In this document: positions 36,828 through 49,434 of the stretch, piece after piece
Layout of the letters: each line of letters starts with the position of its first letter
Numbering within the stretch: position 1 is the stretch's first letter
Origin: Halopseudomonas pertucinogena
GTDB lineage: Bacteria; Pseudomonadota; Gammaproteobacteria; Pseudomonadales; Pseudomonadaceae
Length of the DNA: 64,000 bases
Reading direction: 5' to 3'
Assembly: GCF_014646575.1 (NCBI RefSeq)
Contig: NZ_BMNN01000003.1
Span: 89,172 to 153,171, forward strand
Program-made: the position numbers and the translations under genes
The notes under the pieces: model-generated
What the model was told of the DNA's origin: nothing
Databases searched by the model: none
Seen by the model: only the letters and a program-made list of their open reading frames with translations

Positions 36828-37068
36828 GCGTGCTGTGCACGCCAATCGCCCCGGGGTCGGGGCTCCTACGGGTAGGGCTGGCCCTCCGCGGTTCGGATGG
36901 CGTGCTGTGCACGCCAATCGCCCCGGGGTCGGAGCTCCTACGGGTTGGGCTGGCCCTCCGCGGTTCGGATGGCGTGCTATGCACGCCAATCGCCCCGGGG
37001 TCGGGGCTCCTCTAAACCTGGGAAGTTATCCCCCGTTTGTAGGAGCCCCGACCTCGGGGCGATTGGGC
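36828..37068. repeat. Tandem 72-bp REP repeats plus one inverted REP between secA and argJ
   Basis: Units beginning with the hairpin GCGTGC-TGT-GCACGC lie at 36828, 36900 and 36972, exactly 72 bp apart; each has CAATCGCCCCGGGGTCGGGG (one base changed in the second) and CTCCTAC, and a linker containing GGGCTGGCCCTCCGCGGTTC. The third has lost the end of the core (CTCCTCTAAA). A single REP in the reverse orientation follows at 37039-37068. This fills most of the 356-bp gap. Confidence 0.9.
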
Positions 37069-37117
37069 GGTAGCCTGCGCGCCCACGGGCCCGCAGGCTA
37101 TCTACCCGCCGGCCGGA

Positions 37118-39859
37118 TCAGCTTATCTTCCCGTGGCATTGCTTGTACTTCTTGCCCGATCCACAGGGGCAGGGATCGTTGCGACCGACCTTGGGGCCGT
37201 CCCGGGTGATCGGTGTGGCCGGTGCCGGTTCGGCGCGCTCCTCACCCATCTCCTCCGGATCTGCCTCGACACCCGGCGCCGCGTCATGCTTGAACTGCAT
37301 GCGCTGGGCCAGCTCTTCGGCCTGACGGCGCAAACGGGCCTCCTCCTCCGCCGGGTCTTCCTGGCGCACCTGCACATGGCTCAGCACGCGGATGGTGTCA
37401 TGCTTGATCGACTCCAGCATCTGCTCGAACAGCTCGAAGGCCTCGCGCTTGTATTCCTGTTTCGGGTTCTTCTGAGCGTAGCCGCGCAGATGGATGCCCT
37501 GGCGCAGGTGGTCCATGGTCGCCAGATGTTCCTTCCACAGGTCATCCAGCACCCGCAGCAGCATCTGCTTCTCGAAGGTCCGCAGGGTCTCAGCTCCGGC
37601 CAGCGCTTCCTTCTCGGCGTAGGCCGCCACCAGCGCCTCGCGCACCCGCTCCTGTACGCCATCTTCCTGCAGGGAATCGTCTTCCTCCAGCCACCGCTGC
37701 ACCGGCAGGTCCAGCGCCAGCTCGGTGCGCAGGTGCTGCTCCAGACCGGGGATATCCCACTGCTCGGGCAGGCTGTTGGGCGGCATGTACTGGGCAACCG
37801 CGCTCTGCACCACGTCATCGCGGATCGCCTTGATGGTCTCTTCCACGGATTCGGCGGCAAGAATCTCGTTGCGCTGGGTGTAGATCACCTTGCGCTGCTC
37901 GTTGGCGACGTCGTCGTATTCCAGCAGCTGCTTGCGGATGTCGAAGTTGCGGCCTTCGACCTTGCGCTGGGCCTTCTCGATGGCATTGGTGACCATGCGG
38001 TGCTCGATCGCCTCGCCCTTCTCCATGCCCAGCGCCTTCATGAAGTTCTTCACCCGATCGGAGGCGAAGATGCGCATGAGGTTGTCTTCCAGCGACAGAT
38101 AGAACCGGCTGGAACCCGGGTCGCCCTGACGGCCGGCGCGACCACGCAGCTGGTTGTCGATACGACGGGACTCATGGCGTTCGCAGGCAATGATGTGCAG
38201 GCCGCCGGCGTCCAGCACCTGCTGGTGGCGCTCCTGCCACTCGGCCTTGATCTGGTCGATCTGCTCGGGGGTCGGGTCTTCCAGGCTGGCGATCTCCGCC
38301 TCCCAGCTGCCGCCGAGGATGATGTCGGTACCACGGCCGGCCATGTTGGTGGCGATGGTCACGGCACCCGGGCGACCGGCCTGGGCGATGATTTCCGCTT
38401 CCTTCTCGTGGTACTTGGCGTTCAGCACCTGGTGGGCGATGCCTTCCTTCTTCAGCAGCTGCGATACCACTTCCGAGGATTCGATCGAGGCCGTACCGAC
38501 CAGCACGGGGCGACCGCTTTCCATGCAGCCCTTGATGTCGGCGGCAATGGCAGCGAACTTCTCGTCGATCGTCAGGTACACCAGGTCATTGTAATCCTTG
38601 CGGATCATCGGCTTGTTGGTGGGGATCACCACCACGTCCAGGCCATAGATCTGGCGGAACTCGAAGGCCTCGGTATCGGCGGTACCGGTCATGCCTGCCA
38701 GCTTGTTATACAGGCGGAAATAGTTCTGGAAGGTGGTGGATGCCAGGGTCTGGCTCTCGGCCTGGATCTTCAGCCCTTCCTTCGCCTCGATAGCCTGGTG
38801 CAGGCCCTCGGACAGCCGCCGGCCGGGCATGGTCCGACCGGTGTGTTCGTCCACCAGCAGCACCTGACCGTCCTGCACGATGTACTCCACATCACGGTGG
38901 AACAGCGTATGGGCGCGCAGGGCGGAATGCACGTGATGCAGCAGGTTGAGGTTCTGCGCCTGGTACAGGCTGTCGCCCTCGGCCAGCAGGCCCTCTCTGG
39001 TCAGCAGCTCTTCGACGAACTGATGACCGTCCTCGTTGAGCTCGACCTGACGGGTCTTCTCGTCGATGTAGTAATGGCCGTCGATGCCTTCCTCACCCTC
39101 TTCCGGGCGTACGCCGCGCTTGAGCAGCGGGATCAGACTGTTCACCGTGGTGTACAGCTGGGAGCTGTCCTGGGCCGGACCGGAGATGATCAGCGGGGTG
39201 CGCGCCTCGTCGATGAGGATGGAATCCACCTCGTCAACGATGGCGAAGTTCAGCTCACGCTGGAACTTGTCCTCCAGCCGGAAGGCCATGTTGTCGCGCA
39301 GGTAATCGAAGCCGAATTCGTTGTTGGTGCCGTAGGTGATATCGCAGCGGTATGCGGCACGCTTCTCCTCGGGGTCCTGGAAGGGCACCACCACCCCAAC
39401 CGTGAGACCCAGGAACTCGTGCAGCGGACGCATCAGGTTCGCGTCACGGCGGGCCAGGTAGTCGTTCACGGTGACCACGTGCACACCCTTGCCGGTCAGA
39501 GCGTTCAGGTAAGCCGGCAGCGTCGACACCAGCGTCTTGCCCTCACCGGTCTTCATCTCGGCGATCTTGCCTTCGTGCAGCACCAGTCCACCGATGAGCT
39601 GTACGTCGAAGTGACGCATGCCCATGACCCGCTTGCTGGCCTCGCGAACCAGCGCAAAGGCTTCAGGGAGGATGGAATCGAGACTCTCGCCCTTGCTCAC
39701 ACGTTCCTTGTATTCGACGGTCTTGGCCTTCAACTGCTCATCGCTGAGTCCATTCAAGCCTTCCTCGAGGGCGTTGACCGCATGCACCATCTTCTGCATG
39801 CGCTTCAACTCGCGCTCGTTCTTGCTTCCAAACATTTTCTTCAATAGGGGCGCAAACAT
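37118..39859 (-). CDS. secA: Preprotein translocase ATPase SecA
   Basis: A 913-residue motor that drives proteins through SecYEG. The first nucleotide-binding fold holds [14 protein letters not shown] (Walker A) and [21 protein letters not shown]; the second holds [16 protein letters not shown] and [22 protein letters not shown]. The C terminus has the SecB-binding zinc motif [17 protein letters not shown]. All are complete and the length is normal. It would export PilY1, VgrG-independent periplasmic proteins and lipoproteins encoded here. Upstream is a 192-bp leader with no secM-like gene recognised. Confidence 0.97.
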   Translation of the reverse strand: MFAPLLKKMFGSKNERELKRMQKMVHAVNALEEGLNGLSDEQLKAKTVEYKERVSKGESLDSILPEAFALVREASKRVMGMRHFDVQLIGGLVLHEGKIAEMKTGEGKTLVSTLPAYLNALTGKGVHVVTVNDYLARRDANLMRPLHEFLGLTVGVVVPFQDPEEKRAAYRCDITYGTNNEFGFDYLRDNMAFRLEDKFQRELNFAIVDEVDSILIDEARTPLIISGPAQDSSQLYTTVNSLIPLLKRGVRPEEGEEGIDGHYYIDEKTRQVELNEDGHQFVEELLTREGLLAEGDSLYQAQNLNLLHHVHSALRAHTLFHRDVEYIVQDGQVLLVDEHTGRTMPGRRLSEGLHQAIEAKEGLKIQAESQTLASTTFQNYFRLYNKLAGMTGTADTEAFEFRQIYGLDVVVIPTNKPMIRKDYNDLVYLTIDEKFAAIAADIKGCMESGRPVLVGTASIESSEVVSQLLKKEGIAHQVLNAKYHEKEAEIIAQAGRPGAVTIATNMAGRGTDIILGGSWEAEIASLEDPTPEQIDQIKAEWQERHQQVLDAGGLHIIACERHESRRIDNQLRGRAGRQGDPGSSRFYLSLEDNLMRIFASDRVKNFMKALGMEKGEAIEHRMVTNAIEKAQRKVEGRNFDIRKQLLEYDDVANEQRKVIYTQRNEILAAESVEETIKAIRDDVVQSAVAQYMPPNSLPEQWDIPGLEQHLRTELALDLPVQRWLEEDDSLQEDGVQERVREALVAAYAEKEALAGAETLRTFEKQMLLRVLDDLWKEHLATMDHLRQGIHLRGYAQKNPKQEYKREAFELFEQMLESIKHDTIRVLSHVQVRQEDPAEEEARLRRQAEELAQRMQFKHDAAPGVEADPEEMGEERAEPAPATPITRDGPKVGRNDPCPCGSGKKYKQCHGKIS

Positions 39860-40023
39860 AGTCGACTTCAGTATCCGTTTGATGAGGAGTGGCGCTGTTC
39901 CGTACTAAGGCGGTTCACCGAAAAAAACCATTCTACTCTGAAACTCTCGCGACAATAAACCGAGCAGCGGCAAACCTGCCCCGTTGGACGGGGCATGGTG
40001 GAAACAACGGGGGGAATACGCGA

Positions 40024-40045
40024 AGCGCTGCACGGATCTGCAGCG
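40024..40045. terminator. Hairpin after the M23 peptidase gene
   Basis: GCGCTGCA-CGGATC-TGCAGCGC, a perfect 8-bp stem six bases after the M23 stop codon. No T-run follows, so intrinsic termination is uncertain. A second hairpin (GCCCCGT-TGG-ACGGGGC) is at 39978-39994. Confidence 0.4.
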
Positions 40046-40051
40046 CCCATG

Positions 40052-40987
40052 TCACTTCAGTGCGAGGAAGCGGGCCGGGTCGATGGCCTTGCCGTTACGG
40101 TAGACTTCCAGGTGCAGGTGCGGACCGGTCGAGCGACCGGTGGAGCCAACGGTGGCAATCTGCTCACCCTTCCTGACCAGATCGCCCTTCTTCACGTTGA
40201 ACGTGTGGGCATGGGCGTAACGGGTCTTGTAACCACCGGAGTGGCTGATCTCGATCATGTTGCCGTAGGCGCCACGGCGACCGGCAAAGGTGACCACACC
40301 GGCGCCCACTGCGTGGATCGGCGTGCCCTGCGGGGCGGCGAAGTCCAGGCCCGAGTGCATGGCGATACGCCGGGTAATGGGGTCGGCGCGCCGGCCGAAG
40401 CCGGAGGAGATGTAGCCGGTTTTCACCGGGGTGAAGTCCAGGGCGGCATCGGCGTCCGTCTTGCGGTTGAGCATCAGCTCCTCCAGCAACTGGAGTTGCT
40501 GGGCACGGTCTTCGACCCGGGCGCTGAGACGATCAAGCACCGCCTGCACATCCTCGCCCTCGCTGGCACCGCTGGCGCTGGGCAGCTCCGGGCCGCCCAT
40601 GCCGGGATCCTCGGTGTTGAAATCAAACTCGCCATCGGACAGCTCGGCCAGCTCGGTAATCCGCTCGCCCAGCGCGTCAAGGCGGGACAGCCTGGTCTGC
40701 AGGCGCGCCAGCTGCTGGGTCATGTGTTCCAATTGCACGCGGGATTCTTCCTTTATATAGTCCGAACCCAGCTCATAATCCTGAGCGGACTGTTGCCAGA
40801 CCTGCTCGTAATCCAGCGCCGCGACGCTGTCGTCGGCCGGCTCCTGCGACCCGCCCAGTTGCCATACCAGCAACGCGGTGATGATCGGCATCAACAGGAT
40901 GCCTGCGAGGCCGGTGATGACCCAGGGCGAGGAAAGCTGCAATGCCCTGCTGGTGCCGCCACGCTCGGTAACGATGATGATGTTCAA
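40052..40987 (-). CDS. M23 family metallopeptidase, membrane-anchored
   Basis: A 311-residue protein with one N-terminal transmembrane segment (about residues 22-45), a coiled-coil rich periplasmic region (about 75-150, with LARLQTRLSRLDALGERITEL), and a C-terminal M23/LytM domain. The zinc-binding motif reads HSGLDFAAPQGTPIHAVGAGVV and the later HAHTFNVKKGDLVRKGEQIATVGSTGRSTGPHLHLEV carries the HxH. So catalytic residues look complete, unlike LytM regulators such as EnvC. It probably cuts peptidoglycan cross-links. Conserved next to secA in Pseudomonas (PA4404-like). Divergent from dciA. Confidence 0.88.
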   Translation of the reverse strand: MNIIIVTERGGTSRALQLSSPWVITGLAGILLMPIITALLVWQLGGSQEPADDSVAALDYEQVWQQSAQDYELGSDYIKEESRVQLEHMTQQLARLQTRLSRLDALGERITELAELSDGEFDFNTEDPGMGGPELPSASGASEGEDVQAVLDRLSARVEDRAQQLQLLEELMLNRKTDADAALDFTPVKTGYISSGFGRRADPITRRIAMHSGLDFAAPQGTPIHAVGAGVVTFAGRRGAYGNMIEISHSGGYKTRYAHAHTFNVKKGDLVRKGEQIATVGSTGRSTGPHLHLEVYRNGKAIDPARFLALK

Positions 40988-41056
40988 TGATGGATCCCCA
41001 ATGTTTCCCTGCGGTTCTGATACGATGACCGCTATACAGTCACTCCGAGGTTTGCC

Positions 41057-41512
41057 ATGTCTTACTACCCCATGGACGCACGTCGCCCGGGTGACCTGCT
41101 AAGAACCCACTCCACCCTGAAGGGTCTGTTCCGCCAGGCTCGGGCTGTAGAACGCATGCAGGCACTGGTTGACTCTGTGCTGGAGCCTGCGGCCCGTCAG
41201 CATTGCCATGTTGCTTCCTACAATAACGGTCTGTTGAAACTGCTGGTTGCGGACAGCCAGTGGGCCACGCGGATCCGTTATCAGCAGAAAAGACTCGTTC
41301 GCCAACTGCAGGCCTACGAAACGTTCGCAACCTTAACGAAAATACACTGCAAGGTACAACCGCCGCTGGTCAAAAACTCACCACCAGTTCGCAAAATGAG
41401 GCGGTCAATTGTCGCAGCTGAGACGCTGTTCGAAACTTCGCAGCAGATCGACGACCCGAACCTGCGCGGCGCCCTGGAAAGACTGGCCAGGCATCATCGC
41501 GGAGAGACGTGA
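41057..41512 (+). CDS. dciA: DUF721 / DciA-like replicative helicase loader
   Basis: A 151-residue protein of the DUF721 family. Residues about 10-95 (LRTHSTLKGLFRQARAVERMQALVDSVLEP, then HCHVASYNNGLLKLLVADSQWATRIRYQQKRLVRQLQAYE) are the KH-like DUF721 core; the rest is a polar tail. In bacteria lacking dnaC, DciA interacts with DnaB and is needed to load it at origins. This gene has the typical position between secA and lpxC. Transcribed divergently from the M23 gene. Confidence 0.85.
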   Translation: MSYYPMDARRPGDLLRTHSTLKGLFRQARAVERMQALVDSVLEPAARQHCHVASYNNGLLKLLVADSQWATRIRYQQKRLVRQLQAYETFATLTKIHCKVQPPLVKNSPPVRKMRRSIVAAETLFETSQQIDDPNLRGALERLARHHRGET

Positions 41513-41523
41513 CATTCTGATGT

Positions 41524-41553
41524 AAAAAAAACGGCCACCGAGGTGGTGGCCGT
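41524..41553 (-). terminator. Intrinsic terminator of the lpxC/dcw transcript
   Basis: ACGGCCACC-ACCTC-GGTGGCCGT on the minus strand is a perfect 9-bp stem followed by TTTTTTT, 19 bp after the lpxC stop. It also lies after dciA on the plus strand, where no T-run follows. Confidence 0.9.
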
Positions 41554-41572
41554 GAAACGAAACGTGTGACTG

Positions 41573-42484
41573 TCAGACTGCAGCGGCGGGACGCATGAAG
41601 GAGATGGGTGCGGTCCCGGCGTCTTCGAAGGTTACTATGTCCCAGGCATCGGCATTGGCCAGCAATGCGCGCAGAAGCTTGTTGTTCAGGGCGTGACCGG
41701 ACTTGTAGCCGCGGAACTCGCCGACCAGGCTCTTGCCCAGCAGGTAGAGATCGCCGATGGCATCGAGAATCTTGTGCTTGACGAACTCGTCCTCGTACCG
41801 AAGGCCGTCTTCGTTGAGTACCCGATACTCGTCCACCACGATGGCGTTATCCACGCTGCCACCCAGCGCCAGGTTCTGTGAACGCAGATGTTCGATATCG
41901 CGCATGAAACCGAAGGTCCGGGCGCGGCTCACTTCCTTGACGAAGGAGGTGCTCGAGAAGTCCACACTGGCGGACTGACTGCGGCCACGGAACACGGGGT
42001 GGTCGAAGTCGATGCCGAAGGTCACCTTGAACCCCTCGAAGGGTACAAAGGTAGCCGTCTTGCCGTCTTCTTCCACGGTGACTTCACGCTTGATGCGAAT
42101 GAACTGCTTGGGCGCATCCTGTTCCTCGATCCCCGCTGACTGGATGAGGAAAACGAACGGGCCGGCGCTGCCATCCATGATCGGTACTTCCGGCGCACTG
42201 AGTTCCACCACGGCGTTGTCGATACCCAGGCCAGCCATGGCTGACAGCAGGTGCTCGACGGTATCCACCTTGGTGCCATCCTTGACCAGTGTTGTGGACA
42301 TGGTCGTCTCGCCGACGTAATCGGCCCGCGCCGGAATCTCGACCACTGGGTCGAGATCCGTGCGACGGAAAACGATGCCACTGTCCACCGGTGCCGGTTT
42401 CAGCGTGAGATATACCTTCTCGCCGGAATGCAGGCCTACACCAGTGGCCCGGATGACATTTTTCAGTGTGCGTTGTCTGATCAT
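41573..42484 (-). CDS. lpxC: UDP-3-O-acyl-N-acetylglucosamine deacetylase
   Basis: A 303-residue zinc enzyme committing lipid A synthesis. It starts [28 protein letters not shown]. The zinc ligands lie in [15 protein letters not shown] (first His), and [16 protein letters not shown] (second His and Asp), and the catalytic His region is in [14 protein letters not shown]. It follows ftsZ by 113 bp, the usual end of the dcw cluster in gammaproteobacteria. Confidence 0.97.
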   Translation of the reverse strand: MIRQRTLKNVIRATGVGLHSGEKVYLTLKPAPVDSGIVFRRTDLDPVVEIPARADYVGETTMSTTLVKDGTKVDTVEHLLSAMAGLGIDNAVVELSAPEVPIMDGSAGPFVFLIQSAGIEEQDAPKQFIRIKREVTVEEDGKTATFVPFEGFKVTFGIDFDHPVFRGRSQSASVDFSSTSFVKEVSRARTFGFMRDIEHLRSQNLALGGSVDNAIVVDEYRVLNEDGLRYEDEFVKHKILDAIGDLYLLGKSLVGEFRGYKSGHALNNKLLRALLANADAWDIVTFEDAGTAPISFMRPAAAV

Positions 42485-42597
42485 ACTTGAACTGGCTTCC
42501 GCTGTAATTGCGAATAATTTTCAACTAGATGGCGCGTAGGATAGCAAAATCCGCCTCTGTTGAACACTAATCAGCCCTATTCAACCGATTGACGCCC

Positions 42598-43770
42598 TCA
42601 ATCAGCCTGCCTGCGCAGGAACGCCGGAATATCCAGATAATCCAGATCTTCGGCCGGCCGGCTGAGGCTTGCTGCCGCTGCCTGGGCACCGCCATGGCTG
42701 CGCATCACGGTCGGGCGGTCCAGGTCGCGGTAGTTGGGCACACTGCCTTCGGTCGGGCGTGCAGCCTGGGCCGGGGCGGCGGTGTTGTCCACTACCTTGA
42801 CCGGCTTCTCGATGCGCGCGCCTAGACCTGTAGCAACGACGGTCACCCGCAGCTCGTCACGCAGTTCCGGATCGATCACGGTGCCGACTACGACGGTCGC
42901 GGTCTCGGAAGCGAACTCCTCGACGGTGTTGCCCACTTCGGAGAACTCGCCGAGTGACAGATCCGGACCGGCGGTGATGTTGACCAAAATGCCGCGGGCG
43001 CCCATCAGGTTCACATCTTCCAGCAGCGGGCTGCGGATCGCCGCTTCGGCTGCTTCACGGGCGCGGTTCGGGCCACTGGCATGGCCGGTACCCATCATCG
43101 CCATGCCCATCTCGCTCATGACGGTCTTCACGTCGGCGAAGTCGACGTTGATCATGCCGGGACGGATGATCAGGTCGGCAATGCCCTGTACCGCACCCAG
43201 CAGTACGTCGTTGGCCTTGCTGAAGGCGGACAGCAGGCTCGCGTCCTTGCCCAGTACGGTCAGCAGCTTCTCGTTGGGAATGGTGATCAGCGAGTCGACA
43301 TGCTGGCTCAGCTCGCGGATGCCCTCTTCGGCGATCTGCATGCGCTTGCGGCCTTCGAAGGGGAACGGCTTGGTGACCACGGCCACGGTGAGAATGCCCA
43401 TGTCACGGGCGACTTCGGCAACGATCGGCGCCGCACCGGTGCCGGTACCGCCACCCATGCCGGCGGTGATGAACACCATGTCCGAGCCCTGCAGTACCTC
43501 GGCGATGCGCTCGCGGTCTTCCAGTGCCGCCTCGCGGCCGATCAGCGGGTTGGCACCGGCGCCCAGGCCCTTGGTCACTGCGGTGCCCAGCTGCAGCACG
43601 GTGCGCGCGGTCATGTTCTTCAGTGCCTGGGCGTCGGTGTTGGCGCAGATGAAGTCCACGCCTTCGACGTTGTTGATCACCATGTGCTCGAGGGCGTTGC
43701 CACCGCCGCCGCCCACGCCGATGACCTTGATGACCGCGTTCTGCGGGAGGTTGTCAATCAATTCAAACAT
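42598..43770 (-). CDS. ftsZ: Cell division GTPase FtsZ
   Basis: A 390-residue tubulin homologue forming the Z-ring. The tubulin signature is GMGGGTGTGAAPIVAEVA; the N-terminal part has KVIGVGGGGGNALEHM and ICANTDAQAL. A variable linker precedes the conserved C-terminal peptide YLDIPAFLRRQAD that binds FtsA and ZipA. It follows ftsA by 109 bp. Confidence 0.98.
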   Translation of the reverse strand: MFELIDNLPQNAVIKVIGVGGGGGNALEHMVINNVEGVDFICANTDAQALKNMTARTVLQLGTAVTKGLGAGANPLIGREAALEDRERIAEVLQGSDMVFITAGMGGGTGTGAAPIVAEVARDMGILTVAVVTKPFPFEGRKRMQIAEEGIRELSQHVDSLITIPNEKLLTVLGKDASLLSAFSKANDVLLGAVQGIADLIIRPGMINVDFADVKTVMSEMGMAMMGTGHASGPNRAREAAEAAIRSPLLEDVNLMGARGILVNITAGPDLSLGEFSEVGNTVEEFASETATVVVGTVIDPELRDELRVTVVATGLGARIEKPVKVVDNTAAPAQAARPTEGSVPNYRDLDRPTVMRSHGGAQAAAASLSRPAEDLDYLDIPAFLRRQAD

Positions 43771-43879
43771 GGTCCCATCTCCTCGAGTTGATACTCGTCT
43801 TGTTTCATTTGTCGGTTTCGTTTCGTACTGCTGCTCCGGTTTCCCGGTTTTGCCCGCTCCATACTTCCCTGCGGGTCTG

Positions 43880-45112
43880 TTAAAAATTCCCTTTGAACCA
43901 CCGCTTGACCTTGATCAGCGGCGATTCCCTGCCCTGTTCCGAATGCCCGCCACCGCCCTCGGCGTGATGCCGGCTGCCATAGTGCAGCAGGCCGACGCCG
44001 GTGGAGTAGATCGGGTTGCGTACCACGTCCGCCAAGCCTTTGAACTCCTGCGGCACACCCAGGCGCACCGGCATGTGGAAGATTTCCTCGGCCAGCTCAA
44101 CGGCGCCTTCCATCTTCGCGGTGCCGCCGGTGAGTACGATGCCCGCCGGGATCATGTCCTCGAAGCCGGAGCGGCGCAGCTCGGCCTGAATGAGGGTGAA
44201 CAGCTCGTCGTAGCGCGGCTCGACCACCTCGGCCAGCGCCTGGCGGGACAGATCCCGTGGTGGCCGGTCACCGACGCTGGGCACCTTGATGGTTTCCTCC
44301 GGCCCGGCCAGTTTGGCCAGTGCGCAGGCGTAGCGGATCTTGATCTCTTCGGCGTGCTGGGTCGGGGTACGCAGCGCCATCGCGATGTCGTTGGTCACCT
44401 GGTCGCCGGCAATCGGGATGACAGCGGTATGACGGATGGCCCCCTCGGTGAAAATGGCGATATCGGTGGTGCCCCCGCCGATATCCACCATGCACACGCC
44501 CAGCTCCTTCTCGTCATCGGTGAGCACCGAGTAGCTGGAGGCAAGCTGCTCGAGGATCACGTCCTCGACTTCCAGCCCGCAGCGGCGAATGCACTTCTCT
44601 ATGTTCTGCACCGCATTCATGGCGCAGGTAACCAGATGCACCTTGGCCTCCAGCCGCACGCCGGACATGCCGCGGGGCTCGCGCACGCCTTCCTGATTGT
44701 CGATCACGTATTCCTGGGGCAGGATGTGCAGCACCTTCTGGTCGGCGGGGATGGCCACGGCCTGGGCGGCGTCCAGCACCCGCTCGATATCCGCCTGCAC
44801 CACCTCCCCCTCACGGATGGCAACGATGCCATGGGAGTTCATGCTGCGGATGTGGTTGCCGGCAATGCCGGCATAGACCGAATGGATCTGGCAGCCGGCC
44901 ATCAGCTCGGCCTCCTCGATGGCGCGCTGGATCGACTGCACGGTGGACTCGATGTTCACCACCACGCCCTTCTTCATCCCGCGGGACGGATGCGAGCCGA
45001 TTCCGACGATCTCCAGCTCGCCGTCTGCGCCAATTTCGCCCACCAGCGCGACAACCTTGGAGGTGCCGATGTCCAGGCCGACGATCATCCTGCTACCCTG
45101 CTTGCTTGCCAT
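43880..45112 (-). CDS. ftsA: Cell division protein FtsA
   Basis: A 410-residue actin-like ATPase that tethers FtsZ to the membrane. IVGLDIGTSKVVALVGE is phosphate loop 1, CMVDIGGGTTDIAIFTEGAIRH is phosphate loop 2, and GIVLTGGTAKMEG the adenosine motif. The C-terminal amphipathic membrane-targeting helix is in LIKVKRWFKGNF. The gene follows ftsQ by 2 bp. Confidence 0.96.
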   Translation of the reverse strand: MASKQGSRMIVGLDIGTSKVVALVGEIGADGELEIVGIGSHPSRGMKKGVVVNIESTVQSIQRAIEEAELMAGCQIHSVYAGIAGNHIRSMNSHGIVAIREGEVVQADIERVLDAAQAVAIPADQKVLHILPQEYVIDNQEGVREPRGMSGVRLEAKVHLVTCAMNAVQNIEKCIRRCGLEVEDVILEQLASSYSVLTDDEKELGVCMVDIGGGTTDIAIFTEGAIRHTAVIPIAGDQVTNDIAMALRTPTQHAEEIKIRYACALAKLAGPEETIKVPSVGDRPPRDLSRQALAEVVEPRYDELFTLIQAELRRSGFEDMIPAGIVLTGGTAKMEGAVELAEEIFHMPVRLGVPQEFKGLADVVRNPIYSTGVGLLHYGSRHHAEGGGGHSEQGRESPLIKVKRWFKGNF

Positions 45113-45114
45113 GA

Positions 45115-45981
45115 TTACTCGTTACTCCCCATTTCAACCGTTGCAGGTTCGCGCCACGCCACCGCCATCCCATTGCTGTAACGCAGGTCCACCCGTGCTA
45201 TGAGTTCCCGGCGGTCGGCCAGCATCAGCTTGTCGATGGCCAGGAAGCGCTGCATCTTTTCCACCACATCATCACGACCCAGCAGCATCTCGATACCGCT
45301 GCGGGTCGTCAGGAACCAGCTACCGCGGTCGCGCATTTCCAGCCGCGCCACTTCGTGCCCGTAGGGCCGCAGCAGCCGATTGAACTGCTGGTAGGTCTGC
45401 ATCACCCGCCGTTTGGCACGTTCGGGGCCGTTGAGCAGCGGCAGCCCCTGGAAGCGGTCGATCCGCTCCGGGCTGAACGCCCGCCCGGCATTGTTCAGCA
45501 GGGCGCTGTCGCCCCAGCGGGCGATCGGCAGGTGCTCGTCGAGATTGATCACCAGCCGGTCCGGCCAGATGCGGGTCACCGTTGCGCCGGCAACCCAGGG
45601 CATGCCCAGCAGGTCTGCGCGCAACTGTTCGAGATCGATGGTGACCAGGCTCTCGTCCATATAGGGCGCGATGATCTGCTGCACCGAGTCGCGGTCGATG
45701 TACTGCAGGTCGCCCTCGACATTGATGGTGCTGATCGGGTGCTGGGCCAGCGGCTGCAGGCGGTGATACAGCTCGTACAGCCCCATGCCGAGGATGACCA
45801 GCAGCAACGGCCACAGCCATTGCTGCAGCCGTTGCCCGGCGCCCTGCCAGGAAGGCATGCTCAGACGCGGCCAGCTGCGCGGGGCCGGCGGGGTCACGCG
45901 CACAGCGCCGCGAGCCGGCGCGCTGCGCCGGCCGCCGGTCCTGCCGCTGCGTGGGTCCCTGATCATCAGCCCCATGGTCAT
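45115..45981 (-). CDS. ftsQ: Cell division protein FtsQ
   Basis: A 288-residue bitopic protein: a cytoplasmic Arg-rich tail (residues 1-50), a transmembrane segment around 55-72 (WPLLLVILGMGLYELYH), a POTRA domain beginning ISTINVEGDLQYIDRDSVQQI, then the beta domain (LPWVAGATV-like sequence WVAGATVTRIWPDRLVINLDEH). It links FtsLB/FtsI to early divisome proteins. It follows ddlB by 3 bp. Exact start is uncertain because several Met codons lie at the N terminus. Confidence 0.9.
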   Translation of the reverse strand: MTMGLMIRDPRSGRTGGRRSAPARGAVRVTPPAPRSWPRLSMPSWQGAGQRLQQWLWPLLLVILGMGLYELYHRLQPLAQHPISTINVEGDLQYIDRDSVQQIIAPYMDESLVTIDLEQLRADLLGMPWVAGATVTRIWPDRLVINLDEHLPIARWGDSALLNNAGRAFSPERIDRFQGLPLLNGPERAKRRVMQTYQQFNRLLRPYGHEVARLEMRDRGSWFLTTRSGIEMLLGRDDVVEKMQRFLAIDKLMLADRRELIARVDLRYSNGMAVAWREPATVEMGSNE

Positions 45982-45984
45982 GCC

Positions 45985-48354
<2,370 letters not shown>

Positions 48355-48365
<11 letters not shown>

Positions 48366-49434
48366 GGGCAACCTCCAGGCAGGCGCGAACCACGTCTGCT
48401 GTTGCATCGGGTCTGGCCTGTTTCCGGGCTTGTTCTGCCATCAGTCGTACGGTCTCCGGTTTACCAAGTAGTGTGCCGAGGCGCTGGGACAGCAGCTCGG
48501 CGGTAAGGGTCTGTTGCGGCAGCAGCTCGGCTGCGCCGCGATCGGCCAGGAAGCGCCCGTTGGCGGTCTGGTGATCATCAATGGCGTGGGGCAGCGGAAT
48601 CAGCAGCGATGGCCGCCCGGCTGCCGCCAGCTCGGCGACGGTCAGGGCGCCGGCGCGGCACACCACCAGATCAGCCCAGGCATAGGCCTCGGCCATGTCC
48701 TCGATGAAGGGCTCGACCTCGGCCTTCACCCCCACTGCGGCATACGCCTGACGTGCCGCATCCACGTGTTGTTGCCCACACTGGTGGCGGACCTGCGGAC
48801 GCTGGCCGGCGGGCAGCAGAGCCAGCGCCAGCGGCAGCAGCTTGTTCAGCGGCAGCGCGCCCAGGCTGCCACCCAGTACCAGCAGCCGCGGCTGACGCAG
48901 GCCATCCCAGACCAGCGGCGGTACGGCAAAAATCTGCTCGCGCACCGGGTTGCCGGTCGTGCGGCGGGCAGCGCCGGGCGCAAAGCTGTTGTCGAAGCCT
49001 TCGCAGCGGCGGTCGGCAATCCTGGCCAGCAGTCGGTTGGTGGTGCCGACCACGGCGTTCTGTTCATGGATGACCAGCGGAATGCGCCGCAGCCAGGCCG
49101 CCACACCGCCGGGGCCGGTCACATAGCCGCCGGCGCCCAGCACCAGCACGGGGTCCAGCTCGCCGATCACCTTCAGCGACTGCCACAGGGCGCGAACCAG
49201 GCGCACCGGCGCCAGCAGCAGATCGAGCTTGCCCTTGCCGCGCAGGCCCTGAATGTCGATGTAATGCAGCGGGATGCCCGCTTCCGGAATCAGCTCCGCC
49301 TCGATGCCGCGACGGGTGCCCAGCCAATGGACTTCGTAACCCTTTTCCTGCAGCAGCCGGGCGCAGGCCAGCGCCGGGAATACATGCCCGCCGGTGCCGC
49401 CGGCCATGATCAGTACCTTCCTGTTACTGGCCAT
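48355..49434 (-). CDS. murG: UDP-GlcNAc:lipid I N-acetylglucosaminyltransferase MurG
   Basis: A 359-residue peripheral membrane glycosyltransferase making lipid [17 protein letters not shown] is the first glycine loop; [41 protein letters not shown], and [35 protein letters not shown] hold the donor-binding residues. It overlaps ftsW by 11 bp and murC by 11 bp. Confidence 0.96.

Noticed and set aside
36762-36989. N-terminal extension of argJ
   Set aside because: The extension is translated REP repeat (repeating GAPTPGR-like peptide); MPVGLGPLP at 36761 gives the normal length.
37133-39847. Plus-strand open frame of 904 codons
   Set aside because: Antisense shadow of secA.
39860-40023. A possible secM-like leader upstream of secA
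   Set aside because: No open frame with an arrest-like motif or signal peptide was found in the 192-bp leader.
42734-45181. Plus-strand open frame of 815 codons
   Set aside because: Antisense to ftsZ and ftsA, both complete on the minus strand.
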